A DNA stretch of 40,183 bases from contig DIOT01000039.1 in the NCBI GenBank assembly GCA_002426195.1, positions 16,876-57,058 of the forward strand. The letters are read 5' to 3'. The notes under the pieces were generated by a model. It worked only from the letters and a program-made list of their open reading frames with translations, did no database searches and was not told the origin of the DNA. The position numbers and the translations under genes were made by a program. This DNA is from Bacteroidales bacterium UBA5507. Lineage in GTDB: Bacteria; Bacteroidota; Bacteroidia; Bacteroidales; Lentimicrobiaceae. This document shows positions 1-8,746 of this stretch, piece by piece (the first letter of the stretch is position 1; each line of letters opens with the position of its first letter).

Positions 1-407
1 CCCACTACCTCAGCTGATCCAAGTATGTAGTCTTTAAAAGCATACTGGTCGTACTGAATTTTACTGAGATCCATTTCCATGCTTTCAAGAAACTTGTCAA
101 TAAGTGGTCGTTCGATGCCATAAGTATTCACAGCCCATTGAAAGTTGTTGAGGATTGGATTAAGGCTAATTTGTTCTTCAATTGCACTATAGGTGTCTTC
201 TCTGAACCTCTTTAACAAGAATTCTTTGTCATATTCATGGAAGGAATCGACAATTTCATCAGCTAACCTAACGAACCCGTAAACTGCATAAATTGGGTCG
301 TGAAATCTCTTATGAAACAGTTTAATCCCTAAAGAAAACGATGTTGAGTAAGTGTTGGTTGTAAGCTTACTTGTTTTCTTTGAAATTTGATCGAACAGTT
401 GCTTCAT
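1..407 (-). CDS. crtB: Phytoene synthase, N-terminal part (cut by window edge)
   Basis: Only the first 135 codons are present; the gene continues beyond position 1. The enzyme condenses two geranylgeranyl diphosphates into phytoene, the first committed step of C40 carotenoid synthesis. Translating the minus strand from the ATG at 405-407 gives a squalene/phytoene synthase N-terminus. It shows the YSTSFSLG stretch (about residues 20-27) and the first aspartate-rich motif RLADEIVD (D50 and D54), which binds Mg-diphosphate. The start lies 11 bases after the stop of crtI, so the two are surely co-transcribed. The second aspartate motif is outside the window. Squalene synthase is the alternative within the fold, but the crtI and idi neighbours make phytoene synthase far more likely. 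Confidence 0.9.
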   Translation of the reverse strand, partial: MKQLFDQISKKTSKLTTNTYSTSFSLGIKLFHKRFHDPIYAVYGFVRLADEIVDSFHEYDKEFLLKRFREDTYSAIEEQISLNPILNNFQWAVNTYGIERPLIDKFLESMEMDLSKIQYDQYAFKDYILGSAEVV

Positions 408-418
408 TAAATGTACGG

Positions 419-1891
419 TTAATTGTTAATTACTTCGTTTGCTGCCAGTTCACCGGAAATAAGAGCTGGTGGAACGCCCGGGCCTGGAACAGTAAGCTGT
501 CCGGCGTAAAGTAGATTGGATACTTTGGGATTTCGCATTGATGGTTTTAAGAAAGCAGTTTGCAGAAGTGTGTTAGCTAGTCCGTAAGCATTTCCCTTGT
601 AAGCAAAGTAATCCTTCTGAAAGTCTTTGTGAGCGTATGACCTGTTATAGACAAGGTGGTTTCTGAGCTCACGGCCGGTATATCTTTCCAAACGGAACAT
701 TATGTGTTTGAAGAGTTTTTCTCTTATCTCTTCTGTATCTTCAAGTCCCGGTGCAACTGGTATAAGCACCATAACGTTTTCATGTCCTTCAGGGGCTACT
801 GTTGGATCAGTGCGGCTTGTACAGCTAATATATATTGCCGGTTTTTCAGGCCAAGAAGGTTTCTTGTAAATTGAAGCTTCATGAGGCGTAAAATCCTCAT
901 CAAAGAGTAATGTATGGTGATTTAATTCTTCAATTTTAGTATCAAATCCCATAAAGAAAATGAGCGATGATGGCGACATGACACGTTTATCCCAGTATTC
1001 GGGACTGTATTTGCGATATTCCTTTGGAAGAAGATTCTGCTCAATGTAATTGTAGTCGCCTGAAGCTATTACAAAATCAGTAGCATACTCTATTTCAGAG
1101 GCAACTACAGATGTAATAGTCCCGTTATGAATATTTATTTTTGAAACTTCGGAATTATATACAAATTTAACTCCTTGTTCTTCGGCGACTTTTATCATTG
1201 CTTCAACGACTTTATACATACCACCTTTAGGATACCACGTACCTTTAACCATATCGGCGTAGTTCATCAAACTATATAGCGCCGGTGTGTTTTTTGCAGT
1301 TCCGCCGAGAAATATTACAGGGAATTCCAATAGCCGATGTATAATCGGGCTCTTGAAATATTTTTGAGTGTAGGAAGCAAAATTAGTGAAAATATTAAGC
1401 TTTAAACTTGCCTTTAAAATATCCCAGTTTAAGAATTCTTTTATGGAATGGCTTGGTTTATAGACAAATTTTCCAATTCCTATGTCATATTTAACTTTGG
1501 CTTCCTGAAGAAATTTCTTAAGATATTTGCTGCTTCCCGGTTCTATTTTATCATAAAGCTTTAAGAGGTCTTCCATATTTGCAGGAAGAACGACATCGTT
1601 ACCTTCACCGAAGTGCATTTTGTAAGATGGATCAAGCCTCTCCAGATCGTATAAATCTGAGACTTTATAATTAAAAGTGTTGAAGTATTTCTCAAAAATG
1701 TCAGGCATCCAGTACCAACTGGGTCCCATATCAAAAGTAAAACCTTTTTCAACGAATTTACGGGCTCTGCCGCCGGGTGTACTGTTCTTTTCAATCACAG
1801 TTACCTGATAACCAGCCTTAGCCAGATAGGTGGCAGCTGATATTCCTGAAAAGCCAGCACCTATTACTATTATGCCTTTATTCTTTGCCAT
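419..1891 (-). CDS. crtI: Phytoene desaturase (CrtI family)
   Basis: A 490 aa FAD-dependent carotene desaturase of the CrtI family, which introduces successive double bases-to-lycopene desaturations into phytoene. The N-terminus carries the dinucleotide-binding motif GAGFSGISAA (about residues 11-20), followed by the flavoprotein signature TPGGRA. The C-terminus has the family motif LLYAGQLTVPGPGVPPALIS, where the FAD is closed in. Length equals that of typical bacterial CrtI. It sits between idi (80 bases upstream) and crtB (11 bases downstream), all on the minus strand, forming a small carotenoid operon. Related CrtD or CrtN desaturases cannot be excluded by sequence reading, but adjacency to the synthase favours phytoene as substrate. 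Confidence 0.93.
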   Translation of the reverse strand: MAKNKGIIVIGAGFSGISAATYLAKAGYQVTVIEKNSTPGGRARKFVEKGFTFDMGPSWYWMPDIFEKYFNTFNYKVSDLYDLERLDPSYKMHFGEGNDVVLPANMEDLLKLYDKIEPGSSKYLKKFLQEAKVKYDIGIGKFVYKPSHSIKEFLNWDILKASLKLNIFTNFASYTQKYFKSPIIHRLLEFPVIFLGGTAKNTPALYSLMNYADMVKGTWYPKGGMYKVVEAMIKVAEEQGVKFVYNSEVSKINIHNGTITSVVASEIEYATDFVIASGDYNYIEQNLLPKEYRKYSPEYWDKRVMSPSSLIFFMGFDTKIEELNHHTLLFDEDFTPHEASIYKKPSWPEKPAIYISCTSRTDPTVAPEGHENVMVLIPVAPGLEDTEEIREKLFKHIMFRLERYTGRELRNHLVYNRSYAHKDFQKDYFAYKGNAYGLANTLLQTAFLKPSMRNPKVSNLLYAGQLTVPGPGVPPALISGELAANEVINN

Positions 1892-1971
1892 GGTTTTTTC
1901 TCTGGGCTATATTAACACAAAATATGCCCAAATGTTTAATTAACCATAACAAATATTAAACAAATGAATGT

Positions 1972-2487
1972 TTACCTGAAGAGTGTGGGATACATCCGGA
2001 AAGCCTTATTGAAAACTACCTTAAACCAGTCGGTATATTTCTCCGGATGAAAAGTAATGTCTTCTTTTATTTCAGAAGGAGTTATCAGTTTGTATGAGTT
2101 GACTTCCCGTGGATTAATTTTCGGCAACTGATTAGAAATGCCAATATACATATGATTGATTTCTTTTTCAAAGATATTGTCCTCTGTAAGAGCATCTATC
2201 TTACATAAGGTGAAATTGTGGAAACTGCAATCAAAACCCAGATCTTCATTCAGACTCCTGTGCGCAGCTGCCAAAGCGGTCTCACCCGGCCTGGGATGTG
2301 TCTGGCACGTAGTTGACCATAAACCGGGAGATGTAGTTTTATACATTGACCTTTGTTGAATCATTAACTTTCCAAGAGAATTAAAAATGAAGACTGCTGA
2401 AGAACGGTGAAGTAGACTTTCTTTATGCGCTTCTGTTTTTTTTATAATCCCGGTTTGTACGTTAGCATCATTGACTAGAATAACCAT
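1972..2487 (-). CDS. idi: Isopentenyl-diphosphate delta-isomerase, type 1 (Nudix)
   Basis: A 171 aa type 1 IPP isomerase that interconverts isopentenyl and dimethylallyl diphosphate, balancing precursors for carotenoid and quinone chains. The alignment with E. coli Idi is obvious by eye: an opening VILVNDANVQTG, the LWSTTCQTHPRPGE block with the active-site cysteine at about residue 61, a Nudix-like helix AAAHRSLNEDLG, and EKEINHMY holding the catalytic glutamate near residue 109. The start is set by the N-terminal match to the family. It is the first gene of the minus-strand carotenoid cluster and is divergent from the RND efflux operon across a 225-base gap. No convincing -7 element for it was found in that gap. 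Confidence 0.93.
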   Translation of the reverse strand: MVILVNDANVQTGIIKKTEAHKESLLHRSSAVFIFNSLGKLMIQQRSMYKTTSPGLWSTTCQTHPRPGETALAAAHRSLNEDLGFDCSFHNFTLCKIDALTEDNIFEKEINHMYIGISNQLPKINPREVNSYKLITPSEIKEDITFHPEKYTDWFKVVFNKAFRMYPTLFR

Positions 2488-2667
2488 GACATATCAAGTT
2501 TGGTGAAGTGTTATTGAAGTAACGGAAGTTTTGGAGAATGGTTTGATGGTGGTTGTTAGTTTTTATTAACATATTGCTAACAAAGCAGTTAATTATCGAA
2601 ATTAGGGCTATTTGTAAAATAGATTTAAATGCATAGGGAATTCACAATATAATTCATTAGATTGTTT

Positions 2668-2675
2668 TAGTTTTG
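2668..2675 (+). promoter_or_regulatory. Candidate -7 element of the RND efflux operon
   Basis: TAGTTTTG fits the Bacteroidota -7 consensus TAnnTTTG and lies 37 bases before the adaptor ATG. No good TTG/TTTG is seen at the expected -33 position, so the call is tentative. The 225-base gap 2488-2712 between idi and the efflux operon holds nothing else recognisable. Confidence 0.35.
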
Positions 2676-2712
2676 TGATTAAAATAACTTTACTAATCCT
2701 GTACACCTCACG

Positions 2713-3789
2713 ATGAATAGAGCACTCAAGAGATTTTTGATTTATGGACTTTTAATACTGGCGGTATTATTGATAATTGGATATAGGGCTGGATGGTTCT
2801 CTGCAGAGCAAGATACTCATGCGACACCGGGTAGCAATAACAATCAGATTTTGCCGGTTTCGGTTTATATAATTAAGCCCGGTGGCTTAACCGATCATAT
2901 TGTGGCTTCGGGAACTGTACTGGCAAATGAAGAGGTAATTTTAAGTGCTGAAGTTGCAGGTAGAATTACCTCAATTGATTTTATTGAGGGTTCTACGGTT
3001 CAAAAGGGTTCTGTTTTAGTTACAATTAATGATGCAGAATTATTAGCACAGCTGGAAAAAGTTAAATATAATCAGAAACTTGCCGAAGATCGTGAACAGC
3101 GATCAAAAAGCCTTCTTGCAAAGGAAGCTATCAGTCAGGAGGAGTATGACAGGGCTCTCACTGATCTGAACACTGTAAAGGCTGAAGCGTCATTATTAAT
3201 GGCACAGCTTGAGAAAGCAAAAATTTCTGCTCCTTTTACCGGAACAATCGGATTACGGCAGGTGAGTGAGGGAGCATTTGTAACACCGGGACAAAGAATA
3301 GCAACACTTACTCAAATACAACCGGTTAAAATTGAATTTTCGGTACCTGAACGGTTTGCCCAATCTGTTGCCAAAGGAGCCAAAGTTAAGTTTACAATGG
3401 AAGGCACCGGGCAGATTTTTGAAGCGGAAGTGTACGCTGTTGAGCCTTCTATTGACCCTACAACAAGGTCAATGACAGTGAGGGCTATGTACCCTAATCG
3501 CAAACTCGAACTTCGACCAGGAAGCTTTGCCCGTATTGAATTTGAGCTCAATCATATTGATAATGCTTTACAGGTGCCGGCCCAAAGTGTTATTCCCGAA
3601 TTGGGAGGTTATAAGGTTTATATGTACAAAAATGGTATGGCCGAAGCTGCTAGTATAAATGTGGGTATCAGAACGAGCGAAATGGTTCAGGTAACCGAAG
3701 GATTAAATGCCGGCGATACTGTTATTACATCAGGTATTCTTCAGCTAAGAAGCGGACTGCCAGTAACTATTTCAAACTTATCAGAATAG
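2713..3789 (+). CDS. RND efflux periplasmic adaptor subunit (HlyD/MdtA-like)
   Basis: A 358 aa membrane fusion protein that bridges the inner-membrane RND pump and the outer-membrane channel. It has an N-terminal hydrophobic anchor (about residues 8-25). Then come a lipoyl-like half motif (VASGTVLANEEVILSAEVAG, about 65-85), an alpha-helical hairpin rich in K/E/L (about 110-165), the second lipoyl half (ISAPFTGTIGLRQVSEGAFV) and a beta-barrel with the membrane-proximal domain. Length is typical. The gene is first in a three-gene operon: the pump begins 4 bases after its stop. There is no lipobox, so it is probably anchored by the N-terminal helix. The substrate of the pump cannot be told from the sequence. 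Confidence 0.92.
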   Translation: MNRALKRFLIYGLLILAVLLIIGYRAGWFSAEQDTHATPGSNNNQILPVSVYIIKPGGLTDHIVASGTVLANEEVILSAEVAGRITSIDFIEGSTVQKGSVLVTINDAELLAQLEKVKYNQKLAEDREQRSKSLLAKEAISQEEYDRALTDLNTVKAEASLLMAQLEKAKISAPFTGTIGLRQVSEGAFVTPGQRIATLTQIQPVKIEFSVPERFAQSVAKGAKVKFTMEGTGQIFEAEVYAVEPSIDPTTRSMTVRAMYPNRKLELRPGSFARIEFELNHIDNALQVPAQSVIPELGGYKVYMYKNGMAEAASINVGIRTSEMVQVTEGLNAGDTVITSGILQLRSGLPVTISNLSE

Positions 3790-3793
3790 TCTT

Positions 3794-6700
3794 ATGAGTC
3801 TTTCATCAATCAGTATACAACGTCCTGTATTAGCCACGGTTATGTCGATTGTAATCGTATTGTTTGGCTTAATAGGGCTGGTTTCAACAGGGGTAAGAGA
3901 ATATCCCAGCGTTGACCCTCCGATTATTACCATAAGTACCTCGTATGTTGGTGCAAATGCTGATGTTATTGAATCCCAGATTACCGAACCTCTCGAAGAA
4001 TCGGTTAACGGAATTGCCGGAATCAGGACTCTTACTTCTGTCAGCCGCGATGGAAGGAGTGTTATTAGAGTTGAGTTTGATCTGGAAGTTGATTTGGAAA
4101 CAGCAGCAAACGATGTTCGTGATAAAGTGTCAAGGGCAGTAAGGAATCTGCCTCCGGATACAGATCCACCTATTGTTTCTAAAGCAGATGCTGATGCCAA
4201 CCCGATTATTTTCCTCAGTATCAGAAGTGAACAAAGGTCATTACTCGAATTGACAGAGATAGCTGAAAGAACTTTTAAAGAAAGGCTTCAAACTATACCC
4301 GGGGTCAGTGAAATATCCATTTGGGGTGAGAAAAGATACTCAATGCGTTTATGGATGGACCCTTTCAGGTTAGCAGCTTCAGAGTTGACACCTTTAGATA
4401 TCAGGAATGCTCTCGTTAATGAAAATGTTGAGCTTCCCTCAGGAAGAATTGAGGGCGGCGCAGTTGAACTTACCGTAAGAACAATGGGGAGATTGCAAAC
4501 CCCGGAGGATTTTAATGACCTGATTTTAAGACAACAGGGTGATAATATTGTCCGATTCAGGGATGTTGGTTATGCTGAATTAGCAGCTGAGAATGACCGC
4601 TCCATCTTAAGAATGAACGGTATACCAATGGTTGGTAATGTTGTTGTTCCACAACCCGGCTCCAATCATATTGATATTGCCGAAGAGTTCTACAAAAGGG
4701 TTGAACAGATTAAAAAGGATTTGCCACACGATATCAGTTTGACTTATGGATTTGACACAACCGAATATATCAGGGAGTCGATTGTTGAAGTTGAGCAAAC
4801 TATTTACATGGCTTTTATTTTGGTTGTACTGGTGATCTTTTTGTTTTTACGCGATTGGCGAACAACTTTGATTCCGGTTATTGCTATCCCGATATCATTG
4901 GTTGGCTCGTTCTTCATAATGTATTTATTAGGCTTTTCAATAAATGTGCTGACATTATTAGGAATTGTTCTGGCGATTGGACTGGTTGTTGACGATGCCA
5001 TTATTGTTCTGGAGAATATTTATACAAAGATTGAGAAAGGCATGACGCCTCTTAAAGCTGGTCTGGAGGGAACGGCTGAAATATTCTTTGCTGTTATTGC
5101 CACAACCGTGGTTCTTGCTGCAGTATTCCTTCCTGTGATCTTTCTTGAAGGCATAACAGGAAGGCTATTCAGAGAGTTTGGTATAGTGATGGCTTCGTCT
5201 GTAATTATTTCATCGTTTGTTGCTCTTACCCTAACTCCGATGCTCTCTACAAAAATGTTGAGAAAGAGAGAAAGAGATAATTGGTTCCAAAGGGTGACTG
5301 AGCCATTCTTTGTGGGCTTAAACCGGGCTTATGTTAATTCACTCGACTGGTTCCTTAATCGTAAATGGTTAGCGGTAGTCGTATTTGCAGTATCAATTGC
5401 AATGATTGTGGGATTAGGCAGTCTACTGCAATCTGAAATTGCACCGATGGAAGACAGATCGGGATTTAGAATAAGTGCAACTGCCCCGGAGGGAATAACC
5501 TATGATTTCATGGATCAGTATATGAATGAAATTACCGGCTATTTGTTAGAGGAAATGCCTGAGAATAAGGCGATGGTTACTATTACTTCACCCGGGTTTG
5601 GTGCATCAGGTTCAGTAAACTCCGGTTTTGTAAGGATTCGTTTGGTTGACCCGGATGAAAGGGACAGGTCGCAACAGGAAATAGCCGACGATGTTGCATC
5701 AAAATTGCAGAAGTTCAGTATCGCCAGAACCCATGTAATTCAAGATCAGTCAATTGGTGGTAGTGGAGGTTTGCCTGTTCAGTACGTTATTCAGGCTCCG
5801 AATCTTGAAAAGCTGAAGGAGATTATACCACCTTTTATGGAGGAACTTCAGAAGAGCGACAAATTCCAGTTTGTTGATTTAAACCTTAAGTTCAATAAGC
5901 CTGAGCTGAGGGTAGATATAAACCGTGAAAAGGCACGCAACCTTGGTGTTTCAGTTATAGATGTTGCTCAGACTCTTCAGTTTGCACTCAGTGGTCAACG
6001 CTTTGGATATTTCATTATGGACGGCAAACAGTACCAGATTATTGGACAGCTTTCGCGTCCATACAGAAGCCAACCACTCGATCTGAGATCGATAAATGTA
6101 AGAAATACCCGGGGTGAAATGATTCCGCTTGATAACCTTGTTACTATATCCGAGGGAATAAATCCTCCACAGTTATTCAGGTACAACAGGTTTGTATCAG
6201 CAACATTTTCAGCAAATCCCGCAAAGGGGCTCACCATTGGTGATGGGATTGATGAAATGGACAGAATTGCAGATATAGTTCTGGATGATACTTATTCAAC
6301 TGCACTTGCAGGGGCTTCGAAAGATTTCGCTGAAAGTTCATCAAGTCTAATATTCGCCTTTTTACTCGCATTGGTCCTGATTTATCTTGTTTTATCAGCG
6401 CAATTTGAAAGTTTCAGGGATCCTTTGATAATAATGTTTACTGTTCCACTCGCATTGGCAGGAGCAGCACTCTCATTATGGTATTTTGGACAGACACTGA
6501 ATATATTTAGTGAGATCGGTATTATTATGCTCATAGGATTGGTAACTAAGAATGGTATATTGATTGTTGAATTTGCCAATCAAAGAAAAGACAGCGGATT
6601 GAGCAAGTCCGAAGCCATCAGAAATGCTTCGGCCAGCAGATTCAGACCCATTCTCATGACAAGTCTTTCGACTATATTAGGTGCATTGCCTATTGCTTTG

Positions 6701-6877
6701 GCTTTGGGTGCAGGCTCCGAAAGCAGGGTCTCAATGGGCGTTGCAATCATTGGTGGACTTACATTCTCAACAATTTTGACACTTTATGTAATTCCCGCTA
6801 TGTACGAATATTTTTCATCTTCTACCGGAAGAGTTAAAGCAGATAAAGTATTAAAAACTGAAGAAGTTGATAAATGA
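3794..6877 (+). CDS. RND family multidrug efflux transporter (HAE1/AcrB type)
   Basis: A 1027 aa proton-driven inner-membrane pump of the hydrophobe/amphiphile efflux RND family. The first transmembrane helix is at the N-terminus (IQRPVLATVMSIVIVLFGL), followed by a large periplasmic loop. Helices 2-6 follow at about residues 335-475, then a second periplasmic loop and a second helix bundle (about 855-1010). The proton-relay residues are visible: the paired aspartates in VVDDAIIV (D400, D401) and the lysine in LVTKNGIL (K919). These place it in HAE1 rather than the heavy-metal (HME) branch. It follows the adaptor by 4 bases and its stop overlaps the start of the TolC-like gene by 4 bases, indicating translational coupling and a complete tripartite system. 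Confidence 0.95.
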   Translation: MSLSSISIQRPVLATVMSIVIVLFGLIGLVSTGVREYPSVDPPIITISTSYVGANADVIESQITEPLEESVNGIAGIRTLTSVSRDGRSVIRVEFDLEVDLETAANDVRDKVSRAVRNLPPDTDPPIVSKADADANPIIFLSIRSEQRSLLELTEIAERTFKERLQTIPGVSEISIWGEKRYSMRLWMDPFRLAASELTPLDIRNALVNENVELPSGRIEGGAVELTVRTMGRLQTPEDFNDLILRQQGDNIVRFRDVGYAELAAENDRSILRMNGIPMVGNVVVPQPGSNHIDIAEEFYKRVEQIKKDLPHDISLTYGFDTTEYIRESIVEVEQTIYMAFILVVLVIFLFLRDWRTTLIPVIAIPISLVGSFFIMYLLGFSINVLTLLGIVLAIGLVVDDAIIVLENIYTKIEKGMTPLKAGLEGTAEIFFAVIATTVVLAAVFLPVIFLEGITGRLFREFGIVMASSVIISSFVALTLTPMLSTKMLRKRERDNWFQRVTEPFFVGLNRAYVNSLDWFLNRKWLAVVVFAVSIAMIVGLGSLLQSEIAPMEDRSGFRISATAPEGITYDFMDQYMNEITGYLLEEMPENKAMVTITSPGFGASGSVNSGFVRIRLVDPDERDRSQQEIADDVASKLQKFSIARTHVIQDQSIGGSGGLPVQYVIQAPNLEKLKEIIPPFMEELQKSDKFQFVDLNLKFNKPELRVDINREKARNLGVSVIDVAQTLQFALSGQRFGYFIMDGKQYQIIGQLSRPYRSQPLDLRSINVRNTRGEMIPLDNLVTISEGINPPQLFRYNRFVSATFSANPAKGLTIGDGIDEMDRIADIVLDDTYSTALAGASKDFAESSSSLIFAFLLALVLIYLVLSAQFESFRDPLIIMFTVPLALAGAALSLWYFGQTLNIFSEIGIIMLIGLVTKNGILIVEFANQRKDSGLSKSEAIRNASASRFRPILMTSLSTILGALPIALALGAGSESRVSMGVAIIGGLTFSTILTLYVIPAMYEYFSSSTGRVKADKVLKTEEVDK

Positions 6878-8193
6878 AAAGAGTAGGAAAAAGTAGTATT
6901 GTTTTATTGGTCTTATTAATCCTCTTGTCAGGAAGAACTTTTGCTCAGTTTTTGTCGGCTGAACAGGCTGTTGTCATTGCATTGCAGAACAACTTCGCCA
7001 TAAGGTTATCAAGTCTTAATGAAAGAGTGCTTGAGAATAATGTTTCATTGGGTAACGCGGGATTCCTACCACAACTTGATGCTGTGGCAACTCAGAATAA
7101 CAGCGTGACCAATGCAAGACAGGAGTACCTGAGTGGGCAGATAAATGAGAGAGACAATGCCAAGTCATCAACATTGAATGCAGGGGTTGAATTAAACTGG
7201 ACTCTATTCGATGGTTTAAGAATGTTTACAGGCTATGATTTACTTCGCAAACAGCTAGAAGCCGGAGAACTTCAAACAAAGCTGGAGGTTGAGACGACAA
7301 TAAGAGAGGTACTGGCATTATATTACAACATAGTTGAACTTCGCCAAAAGGTGAATATGTTTGAAAAATCGGTAGCACTTGGCAGAGCGAGAACCGAAAT
7401 TGCTGATGATAAGTTATCAATAGGAGCGGGTTCGCGACTTGAACTCTTACAGGCAAGGGTTGACATGAACAGTGACATATCGGAAATGCTTAATCTTAAC
7501 GATCTTATCACAGAGGCAACTATTAGAATGAACACATTGCTTGCAAGAAATCCCGATGAAATTTTCAGTGTTGAGGACACTATAGTTTTAATGCCTCCGG
7601 CTTCATTTGATATTCTTAAGAGCAAAACTATTGAGAACAATTCCGGACTTATGCTTAACAGAAAGGATATTGAACTGGCTGAATTGAATTTAAAGAATAT
7701 AAAAGGCAGGAGATATCCAACATTAGATGCCAATGTTGGCTACAACTATAATGAACAACAAAGTGAATCGGGCTTTGTGAAATCCGGAAAATCTGATGGT
7801 GTTAATTATGGTCTTACTGCACGATTATCGATTTTTGATGGATTTACCAGAACCAGGGAAGAAAAGAACGCGCGTATTGAAATTCAAAGTGCTCAGTTAA
7901 GATATGATAGTTATCTGGCTGATGTAAATGCCCAATTGCTTGCAACCTACAATTTGTATGATAACAAGTTAAAGACAATTGAATTGGAAAGGGAGAATAT
8001 GGAAACAGCCTTCACCAATTTTGAAATTGCCAATGAACGTTACAGATTAGGAGAGCTTTCCGGAATAGAGATAAGAGAAGCCCAGCAGAATTTTCTTCTG
8101 GCACAGGACAGGTTAATTACTGTAATTTATCAGGCTCGTTTACTTGAAATAGACCTATTAGCATTGAGCGGTGGTTTAGTTCCTGAAGACTAA
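6874..8193 (+). CDS. TolC-family outer membrane efflux protein
   Basis: A 439 aa outer membrane factor forming the exit duct for the RND pump. It has a cleavable signal peptide (hydrophobic LLVLLILLSGRTFAQ, cleavage near residue 24). Two repeats of the OEP family follow, each with long amphipathic helices: the first around residues 25-215, the second around 235-430 (motifs LNLKNIKGRRYPTLDANVGY and GLTARLSIFDGFTRTREE). The paired 'W/S-x-FDG' strand motifs, LNWTLFDG and RLSIFDG, mark the two barrel segments. The ATG overlaps the pump stop codon (ATGA), so start choice is firm. It ends the operon; the next promoter-like sequences begin just after its stop. Confidence 0.94.
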   Translation: MKRVGKSSIVLLVLLILLSGRTFAQFLSAEQAVVIALQNNFAIRLSSLNERVLENNVSLGNAGFLPQLDAVATQNNSVTNARQEYLSGQINERDNAKSSTLNAGVELNWTLFDGLRMFTGYDLLRKQLEAGELQTKLEVETTIREVLALYYNIVELRQKVNMFEKSVALGRARTEIADDKLSIGAGSRLELLQARVDMNSDISEMLNLNDLITEATIRMNTLLARNPDEIFSVEDTIVLMPPASFDILKSKTIENNSGLMLNRKDIELAELNLKNIKGRRYPTLDANVGYNYNEQQSESGFVKSGKSDGVNYGLTARLSIFDGFTRTREEKNARIEIQSAQLRYDSYLADVNAQLLATYNLYDNKLKTIELERENMETAFTNFEIANERYRLGELSGIEIREAQQNFLLAQDRLITVIYQARLLEIDLLALSGGLVPED

Positions 8194-8195
8194 GA

Positions 8196-8223
8196 TTGCA
8201 AATCGAAAATTTGTGTACATTTG
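8196..8223 (+). promoter_or_regulatory. Candidate distal promoter upstream of rpsO
   Basis: TTG at 8196-8198 and TACATTTG at 8216-8223 fit the Bacteroidota -33/-7 pattern with a slightly short 17-base spacer. It lies directly after the TolC-family stop and would give a leader of about 100 nt before rpsO, in tandem with the better promoter at 8261-8291. Confidence 0.4.
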
Positions 8224-8260
8224 CACAATTAAACAAGGAGAAAAAAAGTTTCAACCGGTA

Positions 8261-8291
8261 TTGTGTAATTAAAAATAATATCGTAATTTTG
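8261..8291 (+). promoter_or_regulatory. rpsO promoter (-33 TTG, -7 TAATTTTG)
   Basis: TTG at 8261-8263, a 20-base spacer and TAATTTTG at 8284-8291 match the primary sigma factor consensus of Bacteroidota. Predicted transcription starts near 8298, about 30 nt before the rpsO ATG. This is typical for a highly expressed ribosomal gene. Confidence 0.7.
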
Positions 8292-8327
8292 CAGCCCGTT
8301 TAAAAAGTACCAATAAGAATAAAGGAT

Positions 8328-8597
8328 ATGTACCTGACCTCAGAAGTTAAGAAAAACATTTTTGCCGAGAATGGCAAGACCACTAATGATACCGGTTCTG
8401 CTGAATCACAAATTGCTCTTTTCACTTATAGAATTCAGCACCTTACAGAGCATTTAAAAACCTATAAGAATGATCATGGAACTCAGAGGTCATTAGTTAT
8501 GTTGGTAGGAAAACGCAGAAGTCTGCTTCAATATCTAAAGAAAAAAGACATTGAGCGTTACAGAGAGATCATAAAGAAATTAAACATAAGGAAGTAA
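8328..8597 (+). CDS. rpsO: Small ribosomal subunit protein uS15
   Basis: An 89 aa S15 protein, the usual family length. It binds 16S rRNA early in assembly of the 30S platform and contacts the large subunit. Recognisable stretches are the TGSAESQIALFTYRIQHLTEHLK helix region (about residues 22-44) and LVGKRRSLLQYLKKKD (about 58-73), which contains the basic rRNA-binding residues. AAGG a few bases before the ATG serves as a weak ribosome binding site. It has its own promoter and is closed by a strong terminator at 8621-8650. The rpsO-pnp order is the same as in many bacteria, but here the two are separated by that terminator. Confidence 0.97.
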   Translation: MYLTSEVKKNIFAENGKTTNDTGSAESQIALFTYRIQHLTEHLKTYKNDHGTQRSLVMLVGKRRSLLQYLKKKDIERYREIIKKLNIRK

Positions 8598-8620
8598 TTC
8601 TTCCTAACAAAAGAAGTATT

Positions 8621-8650
8621 AAGAGGCAATTAAACAGGTTGCCTCTTTTT
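8621..8650 (+). terminator. Rho-independent terminator of rpsO
   Basis: A 9-bp stem, AAGAGGCAA (8621-8629) with TTGCCTCTT (8639-8647), encloses a 9-nt loop and runs into a T tract. It starts 23 bases after the rpsO stop and separates rpsO from pnp transcription. Confidence 0.85.
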
Positions 8651-8705
8651 GTTGCAAATAAGAGGTAAAATTTATCAACTTTATGATACCGATACAATTA
8701 TAAAG

Positions 8706-8713
8706 TATTTTTG
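8706..8713 (+). promoter_or_regulatory. Candidate -7 element of pnp
   Basis: TATTTTTG fits TAnnTTTG and lies about 33 bases before the GTG start of pnp, after the rpsO terminator. A -33 element is poor (TTTA near 8679), so confidence is moderate. Confidence 0.4.
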
Positions 8714-8746
8714 TTATCCTTTCCGTAAAATTATCGGTTAAACAGG

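Noticed and set aside
3312..6579. Several open frames on the opposite strand of the efflux operon
   Set aside because: They lie wholly inside well-recognised adaptor and pump genes, have no family resemblance and match the base-composition shadow of the real frames.
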